NCBI GenBank assembly: GCA_038131595.1
Contig: JAYPPR010000008.1
Location: forward strand, 1,736,001 to 1,800,000
Length of the DNA stretch: 64,000 nt
Source of the DNA: UBA9926 sp038131595
GTDB taxonomy: Bacteria > Pseudomonadota > Gammaproteobacteria > Pseudomonadales > Azotimanducaceae
Direction: 5' to 3'
The position numbers and the translations under genes were made by a program. The notes under the pieces are model-generated. The model was given only the letters and a program-made list of their open reading frames with translations. It was not told the DNA's origin and did not search any database. This document shows, one piece after another, positions 35,291-44,037 of the stretch; the stretch's first letter is position 1; every line of letters starts with the position of its first letter.

Positions 35291-36196
35291 ATGAGTGCCT
35301 TACTCACAACAGCGTTATCCCTACCCAATCGGCGGCAAGGCAAGGTCAGAGATCTTTATGATGTGACGTTACCTAACGGAGATGAGGGGCTGCTTAGTGT
35401 TGCCACCGACAGAGTAAGCGTCTTTGATGTTGTGCTCGAGAATGGGATCCCTGGCAAAGGGATTATGCTCACGACGCTATCAAGCTTCTGGTTCGACTAT
35501 TTCAGTGAACAATTCAAACATCATCTTGTGAGTACAGACGTTAACGACGTTCCTGGTCTCACCGAAATAGAGCGCGACCTGTTGCGGGGTCGGATTATGT
35601 TATGCCGCAAGGCGAGGGTGCTGCCGGTTGAATGCATTGTTCGCGGTTACCTGACGGGCAGTGGGCTGAAGGACTACGAGCAGAGTGGCATGGTTTGCGG
35701 TATTCCTTTGCGAGCGGGGTTGAGCAACAGTGACCCACTTGATGAACCACTCTTTACACCCAGCACCAAAGCCGACGCTGGGCATGATGAAAACATTTCG
35801 TACGAGGAGGCCTGCAGGATCGCTGGTGAATCTGAAATGGCGCAAGTGCGAGCGACCGCTATGCAAATTTATGGGGAGGGGCGGCGGTATGCGCTTGAGC
35901 GCGGGGTCATCATTGCCGACACCAAATTTGAGTTCGGAATCCTTCCGGGCGAGCAGGCGCCTATTCTCATCGATGAAGTGTTAACCCCTGACAGTTCTCG
36001 ATTCTGGCCAGCCGCTGACTGGCGCCCGGGTAAAGAGCAGGATAGTTTTGACAAGCAATTTGTCAGGAACTTTACGGAATCACTTGTTGCGCAGGGATTG
36101 TGGAATAAAGAAGCGCCAGGGCCAGCACTCCCAGACGATGTGATTCACCAGACGCAGGCGCGGTATCAAGAGGCGATCGATCGGCTGATGGGTTGA
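35291..36196 (+). CDS. purC: SAICAR synthetase (phosphoribosylaminoimidazole-succinocarboxamide synthase)
   Basis: PurC joins CAIR and aspartate with ATP in purine synthesis. The 301 residues correspond to the longer form like yeast Ade1 rather than the 237-residue E. coli type. RRQGKVRDLYDV at residue 14 and the ATP-site ATDRVSVFDVVLENGIPGKG are followed by ECIVRGYLTGSGLKDY, then EAPIL-like GEQAPILIDEVLTPDSSRFW. It stands alone, with a start at a plain ATG. No purine-control site was seen in its leader. Confidence 0.96.
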   Translation: MSALLTTALSLPNRRQGKVRDLYDVTLPNGDEGLLSVATDRVSVFDVVLENGIPGKGIMLTTLSSFWFDYFSEQFKHHLVSTDVNDVPGLTEIERDLLRGRIMLCRKARVLPVECIVRGYLTGSGLKDYEQSGMVCGIPLRAGLSNSDPLDEPLFTPSTKADAGHDENISYEEACRIAGESEMAQVRATAMQIYGEGRRYALERGVIIADTKFEFGILPGEQAPILIDEVLTPDSSRFWPAADWRPGKEQDSFDKQFVRNFTESLVAQGLWNKEAPGPALPDDVIHQTQARYQEAIDRLMG

Positions 36197-36349
36197 TGGG
36201 CAGTTTGCCTAAGCGCTTCGCCACTTCTGACTGCTATCGTCCGCCTGCGTCCACTTTTGCCCAAATTGAACCATGCTTGAACTATGCTTAACCCACGATT
36301 GAACAGGGAGGTATCCGCTCTGTTCAGGCGAACTAGCGTTGTGCGGTGG

Positions 36350-36997
36350 CTACTGTCCCGACCCACTTGGATAACAGACCCCAGTTCCCCCCAAGCCGCA
36401 ATAGCCGTTCGGGACTTTCGCTAAATACTGCTGGTGGTAATCCTCAGCGTAGTAAAAAGTCTGGTTTGTTTTCACTTCAGTGGTAATTTTGGGATAACCC
36501 GCGGTTGCTAATGCCTCCATGAAAGTGACCTTACTGGCTTCAGCCTCGGCAAGCTGGGTATCGGTTGACGCATAAATGCAAGATCGATACTGGGTGCCAA
36601 TATCATTGCCTTGCCGCATGCCTTGTGTGGGGTCGTGACTCTCCCAGAAGCAAGTCAATAACGTATCCAATGAAACCTTAGCTGGATCGTAGACGACCAG
36701 GACAACTTCAGTATGACCGGTACCGCCACTACACACTTCCTCGTAACTGGGGTTTTTGGTGATGCCTCCTGCGTAGCCAGCTGCGGTACTAAAAACTCCG
36801 TCAATCTGCCAAAAACGGCGCTCCGCGCCCCAAAAGCAACCCATGCCAAACTGGATGGTTTCGAGTGAGGATGGGAAAGGTCCTACCATCGGCGTTCCCA
36901 AAACAAAGTGTGCGGGTGCAACGGGCATGCTCATTTCTCGTCCGGGCAGCGCTTGCGCAGCGTCGGGGAGCGTTAGCGGTTTCGAAAATAGTCCCAT
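36350..36997 (-). CDS. msrA: Peptide methionine (S)-S-oxide reductase
   Basis: MsrA repairs the S-epimer of methionine sulfoxide in proteins. The catalytic cysteine is in MGCFWGAERRFWQ near residue 54, followed by the family's GYAGG, YEEVCSGGTGHTEVV and DPTQGMRQGNDIGTQYRS. Resolving cysteines are in the C-terminal GYCGLGGTGVCYP. The N-terminal extension MGLFSKPLTLPDAAQALPG is the gammaproteobacterial type (as in E. coli MsrA, about 212 residues). It faces the C-S lyase gene divergently. Confidence 0.96.
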   Translation of the reverse strand: MGLFSKPLTLPDAAQALPGREMSMPVAPAHFVLGTPMVGPFPSSLETIQFGMGCFWGAERRFWQIDGVFSTAAGYAGGITKNPSYEEVCSGGTGHTEVVLVVYDPAKVSLDTLLTCFWESHDPTQGMRQGNDIGTQYRSCIYASTDTQLAEAEASKVTFMEALATAGYPKITTEVKTNQTFYYAEDYHQQYLAKVPNGYCGLGGTGVCYPSGSGQ

Positions 36998-37081
36998 GAG
37001 GCCTCCTTACTTGAGGTGAAGCATAATCAAGACCCGAGGTGGACGAAAGGGTTTTGACTTTTTCAAATACGCTAGACTCCC

Positions 37082-37111
37082 AGTGCGAGATTAGATAGTG
37101 CGAGATTAGAG
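37082..37111. repeat. Tandem 15-base duplication upstream of the C-S lyase gene
   Basis: AGTGCGAGATTAGAT is followed at once by AGTGCGAGATTAGAG, 14 of 15 identical. It ends ten bases before the ATG at 37121, so it lies in the ribosome-binding region and could influence translation. Confidence 0.85.
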
Positions 37112-37120
37112 GGCACCTCC

Positions 37121-38266
37121 ATGAATGCTTTTGATGAAGTCATCAATCGTACGGCAACCGATAGCTCAAAATGGGACAAATACGCGGACCAAGATGTGAT
37201 TCCCATGTGGGTTGCCGACATGGACTTCGCGGCCCCTAGTCCAGTGCTAGATGCTATCCGGTCTCGACTTGAACATCCTGTGCTGGGTTACAACTCGCGT
37301 CCTCAGTCGGTGATCTGCGCGATCCAATCCTGGTTGACGCGTCGGTACGGCTGGCAGGTTGCCGAGGAGAGCATTTTGCTGTCACCAGGCGTCGTTCCAG
37401 CCTTAAATCAGGCGGTTCGCGCATTTGTTCGGCCTGGCCGATCTGTGGCTGTGGCGATTCCTACTTACCCCCCTTTTTTGCAGGCCCCGCTCAATATGGA
37501 TCGAGCAGTAACTCGATTACCCATGACTCCAGAGACCGGGTGGTCTTTTCCTCTCGATGCCTTCCGGAAAGCGCTTGAGGGCGAGCATTCGATCGACATG
37601 CTCATGTTGTCGCACCCGATGAATCCGGTGGGGAGGGTAATTGACCGAGCGACGCTCGAGGCTATCGCCGCGTTGTGTGTCGCCCATGACGTGGTTATCT
37701 GCTCCGATGAAATTCACTGCGACCTCCTGTTAGACGGGCGACAGCACACCCCTCTTGCCTCCATTAGCGCTGAGGCGGCCGCTCGCACTGTGACTTTTCA
37801 GGCGGCCTCAAAGACCTTCAATCTTGCAGGACTCGGCTGTGCGTATGTTGTGGCTGAAAATGAATCGATTCGAGACCAGTTTGAACAGGCTGGCGCTGGC
37901 ATCATGGCGCACGTGAACACGTTGGGTTTTGTGGCTACCGAGGCCGCATTGACTCATGGTGCGACTTGGCACGCCGAGCTGATTCACTATTTGGGTCAAA
38001 ATCGAGATTTAGTCGCGCGCGCTGTGGCCGATCTTCCGTGGGTGCATATGCGCGCGCCAGAAGCGACCTACCTTGCATGGATCGATATTCGTGAGCTTGA
38101 GTTAGAGGATGCACACGCATTCTTCACTGAACACGGCGTGGGGATAGCGGCCGGGGAAGAATACGAGGGTCCCGGATTTGTCCGTCTTAATTACGGGTGT
38201 CCGCAGTCTGTGCTTGTCGAGGGTTTGAGTCGAATGTCGAAGGCCATTCGGTCGAGAATGGGCTAA
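37121..38266 (+). CDS. PatB/MalY-type pyridoxal-phosphate C-S lyase (cystathionine beta-lyase)
   Basis: A 381-residue class I/II aminotransferase-fold enzyme. IPMWVADMDFAAP at residue 27 is the family signature of PatB/MalY-type cystathionine beta-lyases. The PLP-binding region includes SHPMNPVGRV, then CSDEIHCDLLL, and the Schiff-base lysine in FQAASKTFNLAGLGCAY. It would cleave cystathionine or other S-substituted cysteines to thiol, pyruvate and ammonia. Together with MetZ it completes two routes to homocysteine. The 15-base tandem repeat lies just in front of the start. Confidence 0.92.
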   Translation: MNAFDEVINRTATDSSKWDKYADQDVIPMWVADMDFAAPSPVLDAIRSRLEHPVLGYNSRPQSVICAIQSWLTRRYGWQVAEESILLSPGVVPALNQAVRAFVRPGRSVAVAIPTYPPFLQAPLNMDRAVTRLPMTPETGWSFPLDAFRKALEGEHSIDMLMLSHPMNPVGRVIDRATLEAIAALCVAHDVVICSDEIHCDLLLDGRQHTPLASISAEAAARTVTFQAASKTFNLAGLGCAYVVAENESIRDQFEQAGAGIMAHVNTLGFVATEAALTHGATWHAELIHYLGQNRDLVARAVADLPWVHMRAPEATYLAWIDIRELELEDAHAFFTEHGVGIAAGEEYEGPGFVRLNYGCPQSVLVEGLSRMSKAIRSRMG

Positions 38267-38516
38267 GTCTGTACAGAATTTCCTCAAGTCAGAAACGAGA
38301 GTGAAGTTACAACGACAACGATGAGGGTTGGATCGCGCTGGCTCTGCCTGCCGAAGTGCTCGCGAATGCGATGAGCTCACTGTTGGTGGCGTTGGCACGT
38401 GATGCAATGTGGTCGCGAGTGCTTGATGACCACGCCACTATTCATTGACGAGAGCGCTGATGTACGGCTGAATGAGGCCATAAGCAATCAAAGCGCCACA
38501 AGAAAGGAGTAGGGAC

Positions 38517-39290
38517 ATGGGGGAGTTTTGCGAAGTCAATAAAATCGGCCGATTAACGGAGGTAACGATTAACCGGCCAGAGGTCATGAATGCATTGCAC
38601 CCACCTGCGAACTTCGAGCTGGCTGAAGTTTTCGATGAGTTTGCAGCAGACCCGGACCAGTGGGTTGCGATCATAACGGGTGCTGGAGATCGAGCCTTTA
38701 GCGCGGGAAACGACCTGAAGTATCAGGCATCAGGCGGTCAAATGGGCGGTCCTGCGAGCGGCTTCGCGGGCCTCACGGCGCGGTTTGATAACGTCAAGCC
38801 GGTCATTGCGGCAGTGAACGGCCTAGCCATGGGGGGAGGCTTTGAAATTGCACTGGCATGCGATCTCATTATTGCGTCAGAGAACGCCATTTTTGCACTG
38901 CCCGAGCCAAGGGTTGGTCTCGCGGCGTTAGCGGGTGGCATTCATCGATTACCCCGAGAGATAGGGATGAAGCAAGCGATGGGCATGCTCCTCACCGGAC
39001 GCCGAGTCAGTGCATCCGAAGGCCAGCAACTGGGGTTTGTTAATGAGGTAGTTAAAGAAGGCGAGGCACTCGCATCTGCCCATCGATGGGCGGAACAGAT
39101 ACTAGAATGTGCGCCCCTGTCAGTTAGAGGAAGTAAGCAGGCTGCGATGGAGGGCATGAGTGCTGACTCGCTCGAATCTGCGATCAAGGGCCGCTACGAG
39201 CAGATTGGTGCCATGTATAAGAGTCAAGATTTTGTAGAGGGCCCAAAGGCGTTTGCGGAGAAGCGGGCGCCGGATTGGAAGGGTGCCTAA
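38517..39290 (+). CDS. Enoyl-CoA hydratase/isomerase family protein
   Basis: A 257-residue crotonase-fold enzyme. The oxyanion-hole residues appear in FSAGNDLKYQASGG and NGLAMGGGFEIALACDLIIAS. Both glutamates used by hydratases are present, in GGGFEIAL and in LPEPRVGLAALAGG. A true 2-trans-enoyl-CoA hydratase or a related acyl-CoA enzyme is likely. It is not in an operon with other fatty acid genes, so the acyl substrate is unknown. A ribosome site AAAGGAG lies upstream of the ATG. Confidence 0.9.
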   Translation: MGEFCEVNKIGRLTEVTINRPEVMNALHPPANFELAEVFDEFAADPDQWVAIITGAGDRAFSAGNDLKYQASGGQMGGPASGFAGLTARFDNVKPVIAAVNGLAMGGGFEIALACDLIIASENAIFALPEPRVGLAALAGGIHRLPREIGMKQAMGMLLTGRRVSASEGQQLGFVNEVVKEGEALASAHRWAEQILECAPLSVRGSKQAAMEGMSADSLESAIKGRYEQIGAMYKSQDFVEGPKAFAEKRAPDWKGA

Positions 39291-39637
39291 AGCACTTCGG
39301 TGAACTGGGGAACTGCGCCACGACCTGACCGATGGGTAATAGTAGGCCAGTAACCCTGATCAATAGTCCGAGGATGGGCAGGCTGGGATGCTGCATGTCC
39401 CATCATTCATAAAAGTGTCCACAAAGAGCATTTCACAAAGAGCGCTCATTGATAGTGGTCAAAAAGAGAACGCTCAAAGCAACAGTGGAGAATGACACTA
39501 GCCCTTTTGAGTAGGGCGGTTAAGGCGAGGGAGGCAATGGGCAGTGCCGTCACCGATCTTGTGAAGCTCGAACTGATACACTAGGCACATCGTCAGCAAT
39601 ACAAGCGGCACCACCCCACTTTGGAGACAACACATCC
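39291..39637. other. Non-coding stretch between the enoyl-CoA hydratase gene and moaB
   Basis: About 350 bases without a supportable gene. It holds the degenerate duplication listed at 39421-39490. No molybdenum-cofactor riboswitch core was recognised. Confidence 0.55.
39421..39490. repeat. Degenerate tandem duplication upstream of moaB
   Basis: The units TCACAAAGAGCGCTC and TCAAAAAGAGAACGCTC recur, each followed within about a dozen bases by AGTGG, giving two diverged copies of roughly 28 bases. A further partial ACAAAGAGC precedes them. Confidence 0.6.
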
Positions 39638-40153
39638 ATGTCCGACACTACCCCCGAGTCTCTGTCGCTAGCCGTCTTAACGGTGTCAGATACTCGAACC
39701 GAAGCAAACGATACTTCTGGTGACTTCTTGGTTGATTCAGCGGTCGCGGCTGGTCATCAGGTAGTCGATCGAGCGATAGAAATCGACGACCGATTTCGTC
39801 TGCGCGCGCGTGTGTCCGCATGGATCGCAGATCCCGATGTTCATGTTGTGCTGCTGACAGGTGGTACCGGGTTTACTTCAAGAGACGCCACGCCAGAGGC
39901 CATCAAACCATTGCTTGAGGTGGTGATAGACGGATTTGGAGAGTTGTTCCGGCAACTGTCTTATCAAGAAATTGGGACATCAACGATCCAGTCCCGCGCT
40001 TTGGCCGGTATCTCCAATAATACGCTGGTGTTTTGTGTGCCAGGTTCCACGGGCGCCTGCAAAACGGCCTGGGACGGCATTATCAAAGCACAACTCGATA
40101 GCACTCACCGACCCTGCAACTTCGCAGAACTGGTGCTCCGAGGCCACCATTAG
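39638..40153 (+). CDS. moaB: Molybdenum cofactor biosynthesis protein MoaB
   Basis: MoaB/MogA-type proteins adenylylate molybdopterin before molybdate insertion. The 171-residue protein matches E. coli MoaB in length. The fold motif VSDTRTEANDTSGDFLVDSA and the molybdopterin-binding LLTGGTGFTSRDATPEAIKPL are clear. SRALAGISNNTLVFCVPGST is the nucleotide-site loop. It lies 13 bases upstream of moeA and presumably shares its transcript. Other moa/mob genes are not in the window. Confidence 0.95.
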   Translation: MSDTTPESLSLAVLTVSDTRTEANDTSGDFLVDSAVAAGHQVVDRAIEIDDRFRLRARVSAWIADPDVHVVLLTGGTGFTSRDATPEAIKPLLEVVIDGFGELFRQLSYQEIGTSTIQSRALAGISNNTLVFCVPGSTGACKTAWDGIIKAQLDSTHRPCNFAELVLRGHH

Positions 40154-40166
40154 TTAGAGAACCATC

Positions 40167-41357
40167 ATGAGTCTCATGACTGTTGCGAGCGCGTTAGCGC
40201 AGTTGCTCCAATCCGCTGATTGCAGCCAAGACGCCGAAGAAAGGCTCATCGAAGAGACCGATGGTTTTATATTGAGCCGAGACGTCACCTCGAGCATTGA
40301 TGTGCCGCCCTTTTCGAACAGTGCAATGGACGGATATGCCGTCCGGGCAGAAGACGTAGCGGTCGGGCAAAAACTTCCCGTAGGTCAGATCATTGCCGCA
40401 GGCGCTACGGGGGCACTGCATCAAGCAGGAAGCGCGAGTAGGATTTTCACTGGCGCGCCTATGCCGCTTGGTGCAGATTCGGTGTTGATTCAAGAGGATG
40501 CCGAGGCGCTCGGGGATTACATCGTGCCGACTGAGTCGGTCACCGCTGGAGACCACGTCCGTACTCAAGGTCAAGATATTGAGCAGGGTGCGGTCATTCT
40601 TCCTAGGGGTCGCAAGCTAAGACCCGCTGATTTGGCGCTTGCTGCGAGCGTCGGGTTAGAGACGCTGCCGGTTTATCAGCCGCTCCGTGTTGCCATTTTA
40701 TCGACCGGGGATGAGCTGGTTGAGCCGCCAGCCCAATTAGCGCCAGGTCAGATCTATAACTCCAATAGGCGTGCACTTGCCGCAAGCATCAAGCGGTTAG
40801 GAATGGTGCCTGTCGATCTGGGGATTGTTCCCGACGATGAAACCCTGACCCAACTGCGCCTTCGTGAGGCGGCCGAGCAGGCCGACGTCGTCATGACGAC
40901 AGGTGGCGTTTCTGTGGGCGATCGAGATTTTGTGAAGCAGTCTGTTTCATCAGCAGGGGAGCTCGAGCTTTGGAAGCTGGCCATCAAGCCAGGTAAACCA
41001 CTGGCATTCGGGAAGGTTCACGGGAAACCGTTCTTCGGTCTTCCGGGTAATCCGGTGTCCTCGATCGTGACGTTCGTCGCGTTAGCCACTCCTTATTTGT
41101 TAAAAAAACAAGGTGCAACTGATTACTTACCAATGCAATGGCCAGGTGTTGCCGCGTTTGATTTCGAGGGCGGTGGAAGGCAGGAGTATTTGCGGGTTCA
41201 ATTGCGGCCTGAGCAAGATGAAGTACGACTGCATCTCTACCCGCAGCAGGGTTCGGGCGTTATGAGCTCGCTTGCTTGGGCGGATGCGCTCGCGATTATT
41301 GAACCGGGGCGAGCAGTGCGCGAAGGTGACCCGGTTCAATATCTGTCGCTTCGTTAG
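40167..41357 (+). CDS. moeA: Molybdopterin molybdenumtransferase MoeA
   Basis: MoeA inserts molybdate into adenylylated molybdopterin. The 396-residue protein carries the family motifs in order: FSNSAMDGYAVRAEDV near residue 50, FTGAPMPLGADSVLIQED, STGDELVEPPA, TTGGVSVGDRDFVKQ, KPGKPLAFG, and FFGLPGNPVSSIVTF. The C-terminal MoeA domain IV is complete. It directly follows moaB and is followed 18 bases later by a small membrane protein gene with a strong ribosome site. Confidence 0.96.
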   Translation: MSLMTVASALAQLLQSADCSQDAEERLIEETDGFILSRDVTSSIDVPPFSNSAMDGYAVRAEDVAVGQKLPVGQIIAAGATGALHQAGSASRIFTGAPMPLGADSVLIQEDAEALGDYIVPTESVTAGDHVRTQGQDIEQGAVILPRGRKLRPADLALAASVGLETLPVYQPLRVAILSTGDELVEPPAQLAPGQIYNSNRRALAASIKRLGMVPVDLGIVPDDETLTQLRLREAAEQADVVMTTGGVSVGDRDFVKQSVSSAGELELWKLAIKPGKPLAFGKVHGKPFFGLPGNPVSSIVTFVALATPYLLKKQGATDYLPMQWPGVAAFDFEGGGRQEYLRVQLRPEQDEVRLHLYPQQGSGVMSSLAWADALAIIEPGRAVREGDPVQYLSLR

Positions 41358-41375
41358 TATCAAAGGAGGAGTGCC

Positions 41376-41564
41376 ATGGCACTAATCGTGATCAGTATCC
41401 TGCTGGGAGCCTTGTCAGGGTGTGTGATTTGGCTGGCCGTAGAAGACCGATGGGTTAAGCAATTTGGTTGGTCAGTCCCTCAGCAACTGCTCGCTTATGT
41501 GGCGGGATCGGCCCTGCTGATTTACGTCACGCTGCTGATATCCGGGGTGAACCGTTGGATTTAA
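41376..41564 (+). CDS. Small two-span membrane protein, unknown function
   Basis: A 62-residue protein with two hydrophobic segments (IVISILLGALSGCVIWLAV and LLAYVAGSALLIYVTLLIS) separated by a short polar loop around EDRWVKQFGW. The AAAGGAGGAG ribosome site in front of the ATG is strong evidence that it is translated. It sits directly after moeA and its last ten bases overlap the following methyltransferase gene. I do not recognise a family. Confidence 0.75.
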   Translation: MALIVISILLGALSGCVIWLAVEDRWVKQFGWSVPQQLLAYVAGSALLIYVTLLISGVNRWI

Positions 41565-42172
41565 AGCTCGATATTGGCGCAGTAAAAGGGTTTTTGGACC
41601 CTACCGAGGGCCGAGCACTATTTGACCACGCAGTGGCGACTGCGGCTCATGGCCCTTGCCTCGAAATAGGAAGCTACTGCGGTAAGTCAACGGTTTATCT
41701 GGGCACGGCATGCGCGAGAACCGGCAACACTCTCTATGCGATTGACCATCATCAAGGCTCAGAAGAGCATCAGCCCGGCGAGGAATATCACGACGAAGCG
41801 TTGTTTGATGTTGATCGAAATAAAGTGGACACCTTTCAGTACTTCCGCGAGACGATCGCCGCTGCAGACCTTGCTTCCGTGGTGGTACCTATTGTCGCGC
41901 CATCGGTGGTCGCCGGTCGTCACTGGGGGACATCGCTTGGACTCGTATTCATTGATGGGGGGCATAGTCGGGAAGCGGCGCATGCGGATTACGACATCTG
42001 GTCGAAACATATCGTCAGTGGTGGACGATTATTGATCCACGACGTGTTTCCTAATCCTGCCGATGGCGGTCGGCCGCCCTTTGAAGTGTTCGAGCGGGCG
42101 CTTGCAAGTGGCCACTTCAGGCAAATTGAAATGGTAAAGACCCTCGCGGTGCTCGAGCGAATCGCTGAATGA
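41555..42172 (+). CDS. Class I SAM-dependent methyltransferase (Methyltransf_24-like)
   Basis: About 205 residues from a TTG at 41555; longer frames exist but would overlap the preceding gene further. The SAM-binding motif I is CLEIGSYCGKSTVYLG, an acidic residue follows in YAIDHHQG, and motif IV is LGLVFIDGGHSREAAHADYD with IHDVFP after it. This pattern fits O-methyltransferases acting on sugars or small molecules. The gene belongs to the moaB-moeA run by position, but its substrate cannot be tied to molybdopterin. Confidence 0.85.
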   Translation: MDLKLDIGAVKGFLDPTEGRALFDHAVATAAHGPCLEIGSYCGKSTVYLGTACARTGNTLYAIDHHQGSEEHQPGEEYHDEALFDVDRNKVDTFQYFRETIAAADLASVVVPIVAPSVVAGRHWGTSLGLVFIDGGHSREAAHADYDIWSKHIVSGGRLLIHDVFPNPADGGRPPFEVFERALASGHFRQIEMVKTLAVLERIAE

Positions 42173-42210
42173 AGTAGGTTAGGTAATGCGCTGGTTGGCA
42201 GCAGTGGGTG

Positions 42211-43242
42211 TTACCGGTCGGCTAAAAATAATTGGGAGCCGGCGGTTCGGCCAGTCAGCGTGTCAGACGCCAAAAGCACCGCTCCAGCAGTCCACGTCGT
42301 GCGCTCATCTGGCCACAGCACCTCGTCCTTATAAACATAGCCAGTCCAATAGCTACCGTCGTCGGCCCTAAATTGCTGAATCCACTCGAAGAGGGCGTTC
42401 GCACGGTCGAAATCGCCGACTGCACTGAGGCTCATGACTAGCTCGCAGGTCTCCGCTACGGTAACCCAAGGCTCGTCATTCACACAGCGACACCCGAGAC
42501 CGGAGACAACAAACTCGTTCCAGCGGGCGTCGATTCGAGACCGCGCGTTATCCTCGGTGATCACACCAGTTAGCACTGGGTAAAACCAGTCCATAGAGAA
42601 ACGCGCTTTGCTTGGCCACGTTCGGTCAAAGACCTCGGGGTGATCTGTGATAGCCACCCTTAACCGCTTGGCCGACTGCTGCCAGCGTGCCTGGGGTTTA
42701 GTTAGGGCGGCGGCGATCTTCGTGCCGCAAAGCAAACTTAAGTAAATGGAACTGCAGCCGGTGACGAGTGCATCTTTTCGCAGGCCTAGGGTTTTATCTT
42801 CGGCCCAGTAGATCTCTCCCGTCGGCGCTTGTCGCTCGATGACGAAGTTGATCGCTTGGTTAACCATGTCCCAGTACCGGCCGAGCAGGTCACAATCCTT
42901 GGTCACCAAGTAGAGGTGCCAAATGCCTACGGCGACATAGGCGACAAAATTGGTTTCAATCCTTGAATCATCGGTCACGCCGGTATGGTCATAGGCAACA
43001 TACCAGCCACCTGTGGATGTTTGCTGATCAGCAAGCCAGTCGTAGGCGCTCACTGCGGCCTCAATATGGTTCATGCTGGCAAGCCCCATCGCCGCTTCCA
43101 CGTGATCCCAAGGGTCGATTTTGCCCGCTTCGAACCATGGGATGGCGCCAGTGGATAATTGCGTGGCTAGGATAGTCGCGGCAGTGGCCTCGAAATATTC
43201 CAGCGAAGCCGATGGGTTATTTTGTGCCCAGGAGGTACTCAT
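42211..43242 (-). CDS. Alpha/alpha-toroid (prenyltransferase/terpene-cyclase-like) protein
   Basis: A 343-residue protein with repeating paired-helix units typical of an alpha/alpha toroid, including QLSTGAIPWFEAGKIDPWDH, DWLADQQTSTGGWYVAYD and FRADDGSYWTGYVYKDEVLW. Such folds occur in prenyltransferases, glucoamylase-like enzymes and glycoside-active proteins. The many QxxxGxxxW-like turns are the visible evidence. It is the last gene of a three-gene run (GT4, methyltransferase, this), which suggests a role on a glycosylated or isoprenoid-linked product. No catalytic motif decides between these possibilities. Confidence 0.6.
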   Translation of the reverse strand: MSTSWAQNNPSASLEYFEATAATILATQLSTGAIPWFEAGKIDPWDHVEAAMGLASMNHIEAAVSAYDWLADQQTSTGGWYVAYDHTGVTDDSRIETNFVAYVAVGIWHLYLVTKDCDLLGRYWDMVNQAINFVIERQAPTGEIYWAEDKTLGLRKDALVTGCSSIYLSLLCGTKIAAALTKPQARWQQSAKRLRVAITDHPEVFDRTWPSKARFSMDWFYPVLTGVITEDNARSRIDARWNEFVVSGLGCRCVNDEPWVTVAETCELVMSLSAVGDFDRANALFEWIQQFRADDGSYWTGYVYKDEVLWPDERTTWTAGAVLLASDTLTGRTAGSQLFLADR

Positions 43243-43317
43243 GACTGGCGTCTTATATGGCGTGTGTGGGCGAGGCCCCGATGGGGCAGTAACCTTAGCG
43301 CAGGTGGAATTAAATCG

Positions 43318-44037
43318 CTATGGATCAGTACTGAAATAGAACACAACGGATTTACCTAAAATAGGATTCAGTAACCGGTCCAGCCACCGGGTTAGCCAAG
43401 GTTTTTTCATTAGGTCCCAAACCAGCAATCGGTGATAGAGGTTAACGATAGGGTGCTGTGCTTGCTCGCCCCTCCAGAAGAGGCATCTTAGCCACCAATA
43501 GGGTGAGTGGAGTGCGTGTGCGCGATGGGACTCGAAGCGCTTGAAGCCGAAGTCTGAGATGCTTCTCTCTAGGGCGCGGGCGTTGAAGATGCGAACGTGT
43601 CCTCCCTCAACCTCGTGGTACGCGTCGCTGAGTTTCCAGCAAACCCACTCAGGGAAAAAGCTAGGCACGCTCGCCGCGAATAGTCCGCCTGGTTTAATGA
43701 CGCGGCGAATTTCGCGCAGGAACGTCTCGTAGTCGTGGATGTGCTCTAGGACCTCTGAGCAGATGATTCGATCAAAGGTTGCATCAGCAAAGGGTAGGCG
43801 AGCGCCATCTCCCTCGATCAATGAGGGCGCGTTTTCCGTTTTTGTGAGCGACTCAAAGTCGCCGCATCGATTCCTGGCGGTGGTGAGATCTCTCCTCGAC
43901 ATGTCGAGACCTACTGCATGGATTGGCGCTGTTAGCGCAGCGGATAGGGTGTGCCTGCCTTCGCCGCAGCCAAGATCAAGCAGTGTCATACCTTCCTTTA
44001 GGTCGAGGTGTTCGAAGCGGATAGTTTCTAGCGACAT
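43318..44037 (-). CDS. Class I SAM-dependent methyltransferase (Methyltransf_11)
   Basis: A 239-residue methyltransferase. Motif I is LLDLGCGEGRHTLSAAL, followed by the acidic ligand in VGLDMSRRDL, the GDGARLPFADATFDRIICSEVLEHI core and IRRVIKPGGLFAASVPSF. The C-terminal third is rich in aromatic residues and ends FWRGEQAQHPIV and beyond. It starts within the last ten bases of the GT4 gene and precedes the toroid gene by 75 bases. It probably methylates the product of the adjacent glycosyltransferase, but this is inference. Confidence 0.88.
   Translation of the reverse strand: MSLETIRFEHLDLKEGMTLLDLGCGEGRHTLSAALTAPIHAVGLDMSRRDLTTARNRCGDFESLTKTENAPSLIEGDGARLPFADATFDRIICSEVLEHIHDYETFLREIRRVIKPGGLFAASVPSFFPEWVCWKLSDAYHEVEGGHVRIFNARALERSISDFGFKRFESHRAHALHSPYWWLRCLFWRGEQAQHPIVNLYHRLLVWDLMKKPWLTRWLDRLLNPILGKSVVFYFSTDP

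Noticed and set aside
38390..38406. Sigma54-like TTGGCACGTGATGCA upstream of the enoyl-CoA hydratase gene
   Set aside because: The GG-to-GC spacing is eight bases instead of ten, which does not fit the promoter.
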